Below are positions 37,101-52,100 of a stretch of DNA of 64,000 nt, piece by piece (within the stretch, counting starts at the first letter, position 1; each line of letters begins with the position of its first letter). The notes under the pieces were generated by a model. That model ran no database searches. It saw only the letters and a list, made by a program, of their open reading frames with translations, and was not told where the DNA came from. The position numbers and the translations under genes were made by a program. This DNA is from Owenia fusiformis (Eukaryota; Annelida; Polychaeta; Sabellida; Oweniidae). The DNA is taken from assembly GCA_903813345.2 (NCBI GenBank), contig CAIIXF020000012.1:28596684-28660683 (forward strand), written 5' to 3'.

Positions 37101-40100
37101 AAATTCCTTGTCCTATTAACAACTGAAAGGACACAATCTCATACCCTGGTCCCATATATTTCAGCACCTACTGTGCATCCCCCTCGCTGCAAGTTATTGA
37201 GTCAAAACCAATCGCTGACCTAAATAAAGGGTTAATCTGCTTAATCTTAAGGTCAGAGCTCACTTTGAGATTTTTTGCAATTTTGAACTGAATATTCTAG
37301 TTATTCATACATTCGGTAGAATTATCAACCCTCAATTAACCTCTGGAATCCCAGGCTCTAAAATCGATTGAAACCAGAGAATTTTTCATTTTCGCCACCT
37401 TTTGACATTTTACTACATACCTATACGATTTTAGATGTTCAACTTAGACGACAGAGGTCATTTCTACACATTTTCAAACAATTTTTGTGTAAATTGGATG
37501 AAAATTGTTCAAATAAGAGCAATTTTAGTGAAAATTTTGTGATGGATTTTCTCGGCACTCTGGGTTTCAAGGTCATTTCTGAGGTGACGAGAAATCTTGT
37601 CACTCCAGGTAGTCAGAGGTTAATAGTCTAGGTACACTAATGCATCTTTTGTGCAAAAATGAAAGATGTAGACCATACGTAGAATGAGTTATGTTTATCT
37701 GGTCATGAACATGGCACATGGTCATGAAATATCACCTAAGTACACCCCGACCTTAAGCAGCTACTATCGGCCTTGCCGTCTGTTCGCTAATTCAACCGAG
37801 CGGTTTTATGATAATTGATCGGTACAGTTGCATAAAAAGTCATGTGATTACTGATAACTGTTTGAGGTTGTTCGTTCAAAATGACAGGTTAACTGATGAA
37901 AATTAGTAGGTTAAACCTGCCAGCAGGGAGTTGCATTTGTGAATGCTAAATTAGTAAAATCCACATCTTGTAATTTTTATTGACTCAATACAAGGGCAAA
38001 CTGTAATATCTATTTTTGGTCGGATCCTCTTTTCCTTACTCGATTCAGCTAGATTTTGGCGTATCACTTCATCTGGGTAGAAATAAACGGAATGCAAAAG
38101 CAACTAACACTTGAGAGAAGCAACTGATATACATCACACAAAAATAGAATTTACATTACAACATACCTGTTTGTATCATATACCCTAACAAACCAATGGG
38201 AAAGTTAGCGGGCTATATCCACAGATATTGCCCAAATATAGAGCGTCTCAAGGTCAGCCTATACTGGCAGAACTCAGGCATATTTCACGTGATAATGACA
38301 TAATCCCTAAGTACTGACTGACTCTTTAGACATTAGACGCCCATGTATAGCCAGTTACCTACATGTAACTTGACCTTGTCTGGGTTTCATTAGCAGCAGG
38401 CAACAGACGATTTTCACCTGTTGTTATCACAAAATCGCCTGTTGCTTTTAGGGACTTCAACTTCCCTATGTTAAATTATGATTTCCATTAATTTTACCTG
38501 TTGTTGTTTTCATTTATTTAGCCTGTTGTGAGAAATTCTAGTGAAACCCCTGACTTAACATAAAAATATTGAACGTATGTTGGATGTACTTGTGTATCCT
38601 AGAAACCTTTTTTTAATGCAATGAAATAAAAGCAATTGAGTTCTACAGCGGTGTATAAATAATTCCCCTATTAAACAAACATTAATACAGGGTGGTCAAA
38701 AAACGGCAAATTACTCCCTGATATTTTACATATTTGTACATCATTCAATTTCCTACCATCCTACTGGATTTCATAACCATCAGACTGAAAGGCACAATGT
38801 TACAGCACTTTCAACAACATCCTCCAAGTGTGGCCATCATCGCATTGTAGGCAAAGTCCTGCAAAAGTTGTCGATGACCTGACTGCATCTTTGGCGTATC
38901 CCACTTTTGAAGGATGTGTGCAGGTTTGCCAATAGCGCAATATTGGCCACTGGAGCATGTTGTTTAAAGTGCCGTGCTGACTATTTTTCCGATTTTCATC
39001 ATTTTCATGACATTGTGCTAAGTACAAATGTTTAAAGGTTCAACAATTAAAGCAGAGACCTATCCAACGATCATAGAACTAACAAAAGGCTAACATCTAT
39101 TTTCATTATCTATAAAGAAACCCGCTGAATGAACGTTATTTCAGCTGAAATTCCCGTATTTGAAATCTTGAAATGCTTAAGCAGGGCTCCTCTTATTGAA
39201 ACTTTAAACTTATAAATGAATAAATGGAATTAAATAAAATTGAAATTGAGTGTAGCCTAACCTAATATATAGAGTCCAAGCACAACCCAACAAGATAACA
39301 CAATCATACGGCACAACCAGTGAGCACAATCAGTTAAAATTAAGCCTAAACAGCTTACCCCCTCCCTCTGCTTTTATGATCCTATGTAAACAACTAGACT
39401 TACCTATATGAGAAATCTGCTATTATCCTAAACTTATCCTAAACTTAAGCCGACCAGAAACAATCGCTTTGTTCTCTCTGGGAATGAAACAGAGCGGCTA
39501 AAGTGGCCCAAAAGTTTTATTTAGAATGTGTGTAGGCATCATATGAACAAAATTTAGGTACCGTGTGCAAATTTACCAAAATTCATAGGTTGGTTCTCAA
39601 TAGGAGTAGGATTTCAGTGCAGTGTGCAAAAGCAACAAATAAAATCGCAACTGGTAGCACCATAATCTATCTCTTCATTTGAGGATAATAGCAACAATTT
39701 CCTAGTCTAAATCTATATAAAAAAAACATTTTAGAAACAATATTTGAAATTTCAATTGTCATACTGAAAGGAATACTTCAATGAATGAAAGTCAACTTAA
39801 AATGTGTTTTTTTTAATCAATTAAAGGTATAGCCTGGTACACATAATATCCCCATATAAATACACCATCCAAAATTTAGGTTCGGTTAACCTTTATTTTC
39901 TAGTTTATATCAAACAGCTCATCTTTTGGGGTTTATTACAGATATCAAGGCTTGGAAGATACACACCTGTTTCTATAGAAACAGCTGACATGTTGTGCTT
40001 AGTACAGAGCATACCAGTTAACAATCAACTTGTTTCCATGGTTACTTTAACACAATTCAGGTTGAGAACAGAATGCAATTAGGATAAAAGATAGTAAATC

Positions 40101-43100
40101 TGTAAGAAACCAAGGAAATCTAAAAAATCAACATAGTTTTAAGTCTTTTCTAATTTTTGCATTTAACCATCAGATATTTTTTGGAAGGGTTGAAATAACT
40201 TACCATCAAGAAGCAACTTACCACTCTCACACTTATTCACCCTCACAAAATAAATCAAGACAAAACTAGAAATATCATAACTTTTTCATCAAACTTAACA
40301 ACATACCTGATTTTCTTGCATTCGTTCAAAATTATGAATAAAATAAACATAACTGTATTAGTTATTTCATTGAGTTCCTAAGGAATTTCATAAATAAGTC
40401 CATGAACATGTTCACATTTGCAGGAAAGGAATTCTCACTTATCTGTTTCAAGCTTTGAGAAGTGTTAAAAAAATACATGAGCAGAGATAGTCTTATGTTT
40501 ATTAAGACTTACTAATACAGATGTAACATAACATTACATGTACATGTATATCAAATAAGGAGCTGGGTCAATATTTCAATGTCCGTCAAAAAACCTAATT
40601 AAAGGATCAAAATGCATATTCTTTGGCAAAATGTTACTTTTGATCTTTATAGTCGTGTATTTCCAATGGATTGTTAAGTACCGGATCTTTCATTTGTCAC
40701 CAAAAACAGCTCAAACAGACCACATCAGAGTTGACACTAGCTTATCAAAAAATATTTTCAATCTATCAATTTATATCTGTCAAATTTTTAGCAATGCCAA
40801 TGAAAGATGGTGAATTTTTTGCAACACATTATTTATTCAATTTTGATCAAACTTCAACCATTCGCCATCTTTTAATCCAATAGTTATTTAAAACATACAC
40901 TTTGTAAAAAGTGGTAATTCACTTTTTTTGATCACAGGATTTCAAATGCTGTTGTCTATGCGAGTAATTTTTTTCACTTCAGTATTAACCTGAATTAGAG
41001 TTTTCATTATCATATTTGATTGAGTGGTAACATGTCTCAAATAATACTTTATCCCTTTTCTTCAGAACTAGGCATATTGCCTATATAGTTTAGTTAGGTC
41101 TTAACCCCCCTCCCCTTCTAACGAAAGTCAAAATGTTGATTATTTGTGTGCAGTGTAAATGAGCCAAAATGTTGCTTTGCATACAGTGTAAAAGTACAAC
41201 CCCAGCATATAACAGCTATTGCTATAAACAACACATACTCTTACATAGCTGTTGTACATTTAATAATCATACCATCAACAGTATCCATAAACAAAATACT
41301 TGAACTCTGATTGCAAATGTTCAATCGAAGTGACATGTAGTTTCTCACTTTACAGTCTCGGTATACAATTTTGCCCGTCGACCTCTTGAGAGGTCAACAA
41401 TTGTATATTGTATTTTTCTTTCAGGTTCAGTTTTGGTGGATCTAAGGGGCCAACAGTCTATGCTCATAAGGTTATACTAGGAGCAGTAAGTGATGTGTTC
41501 AAGACTATGTTCTACGGGGACCTCAAGGAGACAACTGATGTCATTGATATACCAGACATTTCAATGGAGATCTTTCTTGAAATCATGAGGTAAATGCTTA
41601 GATCTTTCTTGAAATCATGAGGTAAATGCATAGATCTTGAAATCATGAGGTAAATGCATAGATCTTTCTTGAAATCATTAGAGGTAAATGCAACGATCTC
41701 TCTTGAAATCATGAGGTAAATGCATTGAAATGACACCATTAATTTTTGCTATAAAAATAATTAATGAACAAATGTATGGTTTTACAAAGATGAAGAGATT
41801 CAATCTGAATTTAGGAGAAACATAGGCTTTATAGCATATACAGAGTTTTAGAATTTTTGGACATGATATACATGTACTACAATACAAAATTGTTCTTCAT
41901 AATTTCCATTTTAAGATTCATTCACTATGGAGAAGTTAACCCAATACAAACTTATTCTTCAAAATTTTCTTAGTGATAATTTCTTCCATTTTAAGATTCA
42001 TTGAGAAGTTAACTGAATACAAATTTATTCTTCAAAATTTTCTTAGTGATCTTTTTTTCCATTTTAAGATTCATTCACTATGGAGAAGTTAACCCAATAC
42101 AAACTTATTCTTCAAAATTTTCTTAGTGATAATTTCTTCCATTTTAAGATTCATTGAGAAGTTAACTGAATACAAATTTATTCTTCAAAATTTTCTTAGT
42201 GATCTTTTTTTCCATTTTAAGATTCATTTACTATGGAGAAGTTAACCAAATACAAACTAATTCTTCATAATTTTTTCCATTTTAAGATTCATTTACTATG
42301 GAGAAGTCAACCTAACGCCAGAAAATGTCCTGGAAATTTTCTACGCCACCAAGAAGTACCTAGTTCCAGGCTTGGGTGAGAAATGCAGCAAATATCTTGA
42401 TGAGAGCATTGACCTCGATAATGTTTGCACTATACTGGATGCCTCCCTAAAGTTTGATGAAGAACCTTTGAAGAAGAAATGCCTTGAAATGATAGCAGAA
42501 AACACAAGAGACGTGTCGGCATCGGATGCATTCTTGTATTCTTCAAATGGTGTGCTCGGATCAATTTTAGATCAAGACATGCTAGATATGCAGTCGGAAA
42601 TTGATGTATTCCGGGCAGTAGAAAAATGGGCAAAGGAAGCGTGTAAGAAGCAAGATCTTCCCGTCACTGGTGATAACATGAGGGAGTTGATTGGTGATGC
42701 CATCTACAAGGTCTGTCTACTTGATCTTACAACTGAAGAGCTTGGGAGGCACATTTCTCCAACAGATATTCTTAAACCCCATGAAATTAAGGATTTACTG
42801 GAGTGTATAACGAATGGAAAACCATGCGCAAATCCAAAGTTTAACGCGAAAAGAAGAGTAAAATTCAATGAAAAAGAATGCAGGCGCTTCACTTGCCATC
42901 ACAGCACCGTTCATTGGAATTGCCCTGGAAACTGTGATGCACTAACATTCACAGCGGATAAAGCAGTTGTGTTGACGGGACTGGGGGTATTCGTACCTTG
43001 TAAAGCCACAACTTATAACTTCACAGCTCTAGTCCAGATACTTGACAAAACAAACACAGTCTTATATGACGCTAAACATGAATTCACGCAAGATGATGTC

Positions 43101-46100
43101 AAAAACGGAGATCTGATACAGAAAATTGTTTTCGATAAGAAAATTGAAGTAAATTCTCAGGATGAATATTCTGTTAAGACATGGCTAAAGGGGCCTGAAA
43201 CATACAGAAGTAATGACATGTATTCTCCAGTTACAGTTGACAATGTTACTTTCACATATTCAAGAAACCCAAATTCAACTAATGGTACATCAGTTACATC
43301 AGGCCAACTTCCCTGTCTTTATTTTAAGCCTATAGCTTAGGTATATAAAAGACATATTATACCTACTCTTGAGCCTTTAGTTAGGTATATAAAAGACAGA
43401 TTATACCTACACTTGAACCTTTAGCTTAGGTATATAAAAGACAGATTATACCTACTCTTGAGCCTTTAGCTTAGGTAAATAAAGGACATATTATACCTAC
43501 TCTTGAGCCTTTAGCTTAATTATATAAAGGACAGATTATACCTACTCTCGAGTCTTTAGAATAGGTATATAAAAGACAGATTATACACACTCTTGAAATT
43601 GAAAGTATTTTAAGCCTTTAGCTTAGGTATATAAAGGACAGATTGTACATACTCTTGAGAGTTTGTTTATTTCAATCCTTTAGCTTAAGTATATAAAGGA
43701 CAGATTGCATGTACTCTTTGAGAGTTTGTTTGTTTTAAGCCTTTAGCTTAGGTATATAAAGGACAGATTGTACATACTCTTGAGAGTTTGTTTATTTTAA
43801 TCCTTTAGCTTAAGTATATAAAGGACAGATTGCATGTACTCTTGAGAGTTTGTTTGTTTTAAGCCTTTAGCTTAGGTATATAAAGGACATATTGTACACA
43901 TTCTTGAGAGTTTGTTTATTTTAAGTCTTTAGCTTAGGTATATAAAGGACAGATTGTACATAGTCTTGAGAGTTTGTTTATTTTAACCCTTTAGCTTAGG
44001 TATATAAAGGACAGATTGTACATACTCTTGAGAGTTTGTTTATTTTAACCCTTTAGCTTAGGTATATAAAGGACAGATTGTACATACTCTTGAGAGTTTG
44101 TTTATTTTAATCCTTTAGCTTAAGTATATAAAGGACAGATTGCATGTACTCTTGAGAGTTTGTTTGTTTTAAGCCTTTAGCTTAGGTATATAAAGGACAT
44201 ATTGTACACATTCTTGAGAGTTTGTTTATTTTAAGTCTTTAGCTTAGTTATATAAAGGACAGATTGTACATACTCTTGAGAGTTTGTTTATTTTAAGCCT
44301 TTAGCTTAGGTATATAAAGGACAGATTGTACACATTCTTGAGAGTTTGTTTATTTTAACCCTTTAGCTTAGGTATATAAGCTTTTATAAAAAAAACAATT
44401 ATAAAGACAGATTGTACATTCTCTTGAGAGTTTGTTTTCATATACATATATTACAATCGGATATCTAGATTAGATCTGATACATCCCACTTAAAAAATGA
44501 AATTTGAAAAAAGTTTTTGTTCAGTATTCCAGCTTCAAATTCTATTCAAGATAAATAAATAGTAATGTATATTTACTAAAAATGATTCTAATGTTTCTCT
44601 CTGCAATGATAATTAATGATTTTGTAGCTAGAAGTGCTAAACTGCTTCACGTTACAGCAATTTTCAGAAGAATTGAGAAGCTTCCATAATACCTTGGAAT
44701 TGCTTAAGGAAAAAGAATGTTATTCTGCTCATTGTTAAGAGACACAGATCGTGTAGCGATTGAGGTCTTTGGCAATAGCCAGCATAAAATCTGAGGTCAT
44801 AGATTTGCCATAAATCATGGGATCTAGGTCTTTGTTACGATTCCAATATGATAAAAAATGAACAAGAAAAACAACTTTTGTGATGTCCCGCATCATATTA
44901 GAATATGATATATTACCAATTTCCAAAGGATATGAATTCAGACAGGTGCATGTTATAAACTTAAACCTTCTCATGATATACAAATATGCAAAGGGTATCA
45001 ACTATCACGTAAATGTTAGATTAATTTAGTTTCAACAGACTAGATCAAAGAACTAATCTTGACTTACATCATTAAGAATTCAAAATTCAGTCAAAGTGTT
45101 TTATATGTTTATAATATCATATTTGAAATCTACATGAAAAATTGCATCTAGAAATGTGGTTTTTGAAAGTCTTTATCAACTTTGAAAATTTAATTTTCTT
45201 TGAAAATGTGACTTCTAGGTCTTGGAGATTTTCTTTTCTATCTTACTTGAATTAGCCACCTGGTGGTAAAACCACCTACTCGCATCTAGGTTACTGAGCA
45301 ATTACATATACACAATACGTGAACACACTAAAAATATTATTCTCTCATCATACTGTACGAGGGGTGATCAATAAGTAATGGGCATTACTTATTGATCACC
45401 CCTCGTACGGGGTCCCAGAAATACAACTTTTTCATTTTTTTATTTCCCCATCTACATTCAATTATTGAATTTGGCAGCTGTATAGCAATAATTTTCATGG
45501 CCTGGATACTACGAGGGATTATACAAATAACACTATAGCATACCTGTACAAGATGACTGAACTCGTCCCTATGGTAGAGTTGCTTGATCTCCTCCAGGTA
45601 TTGCTGGGCTGGGGAGGAATCCTGTGGGTCCATGGAGATGCGGATCTCCAACAAACCATCATCTTCTGCCTGGAGAATGAAATTGTTAGTCAGCTAATGG
45701 AGAATGAAATTGATTGCCAGTTAATGGACAGCATTATGTTTCATTGTTCTTTAACAAATCCTATGAGTTACAATATTTTCAATATGTTTAGGATTCTCTA
45801 GTATTCTTTTGAGTGGAAGTGGAATCAAAAATATATCTACCTATGTTACAAATATCATAAATATGTTATTATACAGATATGATCTTAACAATACTGGGAT
45901 AAATTTTAATATCTTTTTCAGAATTTGAAACTGAAGGCAACAGAGTATGTAACGCTCAGTTTTTGACATTATAAAGCTAGCAGTGTCCTATATCTGACAT
46001 TGTCATTCTCGAGTATTTTGATGCCATAATCCCACAAAAATTGTTCCCAGTAGGGTCGTGAAATGTGTTAACAATTGATTTACGAATTCTTAACTTTACG

Positions 46101-49100
46101 AGGATCTTTTAATCGGTTGTTTCTTTCATATTTAATCTTACCTGTTTCATTTTCAAGAACTGATCTCCTTTCAAGTCCTTCACTGGTTTATCTCGGAGAT
46201 ATTTGAATGTGTAGCAGGCGTGGGACTCATCCAGTTCCTATGGGAACAGCAAAACACAAAGCTTGTGTTTGATGACTATGATCTTGTTAAAAGAGATTAT
46301 CCTATATGAGGTTCAGGATATTGGGATTATCCCGAGGCCAATATAATATATCTGCTCAAGGCCGTAGGTCCCGAGGGTAGATATATTATATTGGTCAAGG
46401 GATAATCCCAATATCCCGAACCTCGTATAGGATAATCTCTTTAAACAAGATCATAAAAATGCCATGGGATAAAAAGTATTATCCTCAGGCAAGGTCAATG
46501 GACAATTGTGACAATTTATATTTCGTTATCTATTCAAAATACATATAATTTATTTGCGATTTTTTGTTATTTTAATTCTAAACCAATGGTGGCGACATAT
46601 TTCCTTATTTGGGTGAACATGTGCAAATATTACTCACAATACCTTCGACTGTAATGATATCTATAATTGACAACAGTATGCAATATACCTTAAGACCTTT
46701 CTTGGTTGGGTTACAGTTGATTTTGGCTCTCTCATAAAAAGTTTGTCGCACAACACTCCGTACAAGAGGTTCATGTGCCAGTTGCATAGCAACCATATGT
46801 CGTGCTGCTTTCATGACATCATCAACAGATGGAAATGCCCTACAATCAACAAGATTGTGTATGTTACAAACAAGTCAAATAGGAACCAGTAATACAGGGC
46901 AAATCAAAAAAAACGCAATAAGTAGTTATCTCGTAAAATCACAAAACTAGTGATGGCTACATCAATTTTATTCAATGTACCATAAAGCCATGTCTCTCCT
47001 CTTTGCAATGATATGTCATTCATTCACATGTGGTAATGGTTGGGTGAGAAATCCTTCCATTTGCACAGTGGGTCAAAATCGGCTCTGGACCAAGTTTTAG
47101 ATATTGAAAAAATCAGTGCAAGGGCTAAGTGCCAATGAAAGTTCCCCTGACTTGAATTGTTGTGACTTTTTCTTTTGGAGCTATCTCAGGAGCATCTGTG
47201 CTCACAATTCCTCCACCAGATATTGCAAAACCTCGAGAAAGAATTGCCCATGGGCTGCTTTTCTCTGCTTTAACCCACAGATGACTCAGGGCTGAACCAT
47301 GCATGGTGTGGACATATGAGCGCATCTTTATGTGCAAGGAAGTGGTGGCAATTTGGAGGGGTATAGGATGTATTCTTGCAAGAGTATGGGTATGAACACT
47401 TTACTGTCTATTATATGCCACACCTGTCACACCTTCTTCCAATAGCCCCTATGCCCCTTGTACTGACTTTTGCAATGTTTAAAACTTGGGTCCGAGCTGA
47501 ATTTTGCCCCACTTTGTAAAATTAATGATTATTCGGCCAGAGATGACTCCCTGTGAATGAATGATATTCCATTGCAAAGAGGAGTAATTTGGCTTTTTGG
47601 TACATTGAATGAAAACAATGCAGTCAGCATTAGTTTTATCTATTCTTCCAATATTGCATCGGGCTCCATACACTGACTTTTGCGATGTTTATAACTTGGT
47701 CCCAAGCTAATTTTGGCCCACTTTGCAAATGGAATGATTACTCGCCCAACCATGACCAAATATCAATGAATGATATATCATTGTAAAGAGGACACACATG
47801 GCTTTAAGGTGCATTGAATGAAATCAATTCTGTTATCACTGGTTTTGTGCTTTTCCGAGATAATAATCTGTTGTGGTTTTTTTGATATGCACTGTATATG
47901 TATGCAAATATATTTATTTACTAAATACAATAAGCCATTCTTAATATGAGTTTTTTAAAATACATGTAGGCTAGGGTAATTTAATACTCTACAATGAGGT
48001 TTATTCACAAATTATCATATAACAGTACATAAGAATATACATATTTTTTTATTTTGATATACATCAATGGAATGCGTTCCACAGCAGGTTTAATTCTATT
48101 GCTTCCCCTCACCCCTTGGCCAAAATTTATTTCAAAATCATGCAATTTTTCACCATTTTGAACACTTTTTAAGGTATTATGGGCCAAAATGGTGAAATCT
48201 AAGCCCCCATTGAATTTCTTAAAAACTGACCAATTCCTTGGCAAAAGCTGGCACAACATTACAAAAGCAATTTAACCCTGCTCTGTACCAAGTACCAATG
48301 ACCCTCAATGAACATAAATCAGAGTCACATTCCGACACTTACGAGCAAATGAGTTCTTCAGCAGCTTCCTTTGGTTCAGTTGGGGCTTGGTCCACTTCAT
48401 GACGCTGGTAGTTATCACGTAGATTCTCACCAAACTGTTCAGGGGTCAGGCCAAACTTTTTAGCAAACTCATCTGAAATTAAAAGAAACAGTTCTGGAAT
48501 AAGCATAGTATATTCTTTGTAAAATGCTCTGAAATTAAAAGAGTTATATTAAATAAAAGAGAGTAAAATTCTGAATTAAGGAGAGAATTCTATAACAGGG
48601 ATATTAAATGGGAAAGGGGAAAGACAAAAGTGTATTGCAAATTACAGCAAGGGAAGAAACATTTACAACCAGCCATATGAAAAACAAACCTCAATATCGA
48701 CAAACAATGTCTAATCCCCCTTCTCCCTATCATTCAGATTTGTAAACACCCAGGAATAAAAAGAATGAATTTTACAAAAATATATGCTACACAAAATTCC
48801 AATGTAGTTTAAAGAATGAAATTTTAAATTAACATTTTGAATGCAATTATCCAAACTTTTAGAGGGAGGTGTACATCATACCAAGACCAGCTTGTTGACA
48901 AATGACATAGCCACTTTTCCTATGAGCTTGCTTCAATGTTTCCTTTGGCTCATCATCATTGGCTTCTTCATCATCTTCAACATCAACTTCAATCTCCTTT
49001 TCATTTCCCTCATCATCAACGATAGTTTTGGTGGTTTTCCTCTTTGTTTTTAGGGCATTCTTCATCTTAGGCACATCACGGCCATAATAGAGCAGGAAAT

Positions 49101-52100
49101 GCTGGTATATGTCCTTCAGTTCCTCTAGGCTCTGGACAGCTCTTGCTCTATAAGAATGTACAACTAATTTAACCATTGTATTCAGTTTTAGCACCTACAG
49201 GTTTCAAATATTTGTCTAAGGACATGTTTATCTTGAGTGACTTAAGTTTCATCAAGCTCACGTTTTCATTTCATTATAATAATGAATGGCATTGATCCCA
49301 TTAATGTCAAATGCTTGAAAAGATTCAAGCATTTTAGGAGTTTTGATTCACATATTGTGGAATTTTAAGGAGAAATAGAAACCCAATTTGTCCAGATATT
49401 GTGTCTATTTAAATCTATTTGCTCAGATATCTATGATGAGCTATTTGCTCGATTTCAGTTGCTTCAGAGAAAAACACTGACAACCTAAACCTTCAGCAAT
49501 AAATCACAAAACACTTGAGACTCAATAGAAAATCAATAACCTTCTCACACCATAATGTCCTTTATGATCAATTAATACCCTCACCTGTCAATATCCTCCT
49601 CAGTTAATGCCCTGACATTACTGTCCAATGGTACATCTGGGTCACTATTCTGTTCAAATTGATATTTCTGCATCTTCTCAAACAATCGAATTAGATTATC
49701 TTTCCTTAGCTTCAGCTGGGTCCACTGTAACAAATGAAAATGGCATTAACATAGCCTCAAAAAGTGTAACAAGTGTCACTACTGACAACAAGTGTAACTC
49801 ACAAAATATGGTGGCTTTAACAAGTTGATTTTGACTTGACAGTTGCTTTGCTGAGAAATGCACTCGGATTTTCTTACAACTTGGTGGTCACGGTTTCTAA
49901 ATTTGAACCTGCCAGGCAGGAATTTTTGAATCAAACTATTTTTAGGTAAAATTAAGTCAAGCTAGTGTTTTTGTTCAATATTGTCAAAACTGTAAATATA
50001 CAGGGACTTTTGACTTGCTTGGTATATCAACATTCTCAAAGTCAATTGATGCTTTCAGTCAGTAAATTTTAAATTTAATTTGTAATCATTTGTAAGGTTG
50101 TTGTACAAACGGATGTTTGTTATATTTCTTTTGAGATATTATTGCCCTTTTAGTTTTCACAGCAATTTGGATGAGGACTTTTTCTAAATGATTATCAATG
50201 GGTGAAGTCAGGCATAAGGCAAGCCCCAACCAAATTTTTTCAGAAAAAAGAATATCCGGACTTCCTTTATAACTGAACTGTGAATATGATGTCAAATAGT
50301 AGCATTATATCCTCCTTCTCTTTAATTTGCCTCGCCTATTAAAATTTGCCTCACCTTCTTTGAGGCCCTGGTTATGCCTCCTTTATTCTTAGATACTGAA
50401 CCTACCTTTTCATCCCATCTGTATATAGTCCAGAGGTCATTAATGTTCAATTCAGGTTCAACATATTCTTTCCTATAGAATGCTATGAATGGCACCTCAA
50501 ACTGTTGATTTCGCATGAAATTAAGAGCATCTCTGATTTTCTGTATTGTTCCTGGTCCCTTGCCTCTGCCTGAAGCCTCATACTGGTTGCCTGATAGGTC
50601 AGTTGGGTCAACATCCTGAAATTGAGATATCATATTACGTCACTAGGGTCAACATCCTGAAATTGAGATATCATATTAGGTCACTAGGGTCAACATTCTG
50701 AAAATTGAGATATCATATTAGGTCACTAGGGTCAACATTCTGAAAATAGAGATATCATATTAGGTCACTAGGGTCAACATCCTGAAATTGAGAAATCATA
50801 TTAGGTCACTAGGGTCAACATCCTGAAATTGAGATACCTTATTAGGTCACTAGGGTCAACATTCTGAAATTGAGATACCATATTAGGTCACTAGGGTCAA
50901 CATCCTGAAATTGAGATATCATATTAAGGTCACTAGGGTCAACATCCTGAAATTGAAATATCATATCAGGTCACTAGGGTCAACATCCTAAAATTGAGAT
51001 ATCATATTATAATGACATATAAAGTAACATTTTATTTGTCATTTGAAGAATGTAATCCTATTTGCTATATTTACTGTTATTGAAAATTGTATACCGGATG
51101 TACGTTTGGCCCTAAAAGGACATCAGTACTAATAAATCCTATTCTATATATTAGGTGACTAGGGTCAACATCCTGAAAATTGACATGATATGTAAAGTAA
51201 CTAGGGTCAGCATCCTGAAAATTGAGATATCATATTAGGTCACTAGGGTCAACATCCTGAAATTGAGATATCATATTAGGTCACTAGGGTCAACATCCTG
51301 AAATTGAGATATCATATTAGGTCACTACGGTCAACATCCTGAAAATTGACATGATATGTAAAGTAACTAGGGTCAACATCCTGAAAATTGACATGATATG
51401 TAAAGTAACTAGGGTCAGCATCCTGAAAATTGACAAATGATGTACATCTGTATAAAGCTTTCCTCAAAATCAAAATCAATAGAACTCCATATATTATACT
51501 TCTATACAAATAATCTCCAAACAATGTTAAAGGCCCATTGCAAAGTTTCATCATTTTGATGTCACTTACAGAGTGAAAACCTTTTGAAGAAAAAAAAAAA
51601 GTTCTAAACCAACTTTTTCTAAATCATGCCAAACTTTCAAAATAAACCAATGTTGATTGTCTAACTCAGTTGAAAAGGAGAATATATTATATTTTATATA
51701 TTACAGTGAGAACTAAAATTTTAAAATGCACTTTTTCTGAAAGACTTTCATGAATGGATGAGTTTATTTCTCGCTTATTTTTTCAACAAAGTGAGGATGA
51801 ATGCTATGCATTGGTGTGAATTATCTCTTATCAAAGGATATGTGTGACCTCTAAAATTTAGTTTTAAATAATTCATGATATTTTGAACAAAAAGACCTTC
51901 AAAAACCACTTTTTGAGATTAAAACAAAAAGTTTTACATATCTCGTTTTAATAATATTGGGTAAGACTACAATATAAGCCAAAATGGTTTAAACTTTATA
52001 TGGGGCCTTTAAAGAGAGTTAAAAATAGCTGCACACATAAATAATATCCAATACAGTACTTTTTAGTATTTGACCCTATTTCAAAAAATGTTCAATTTAC

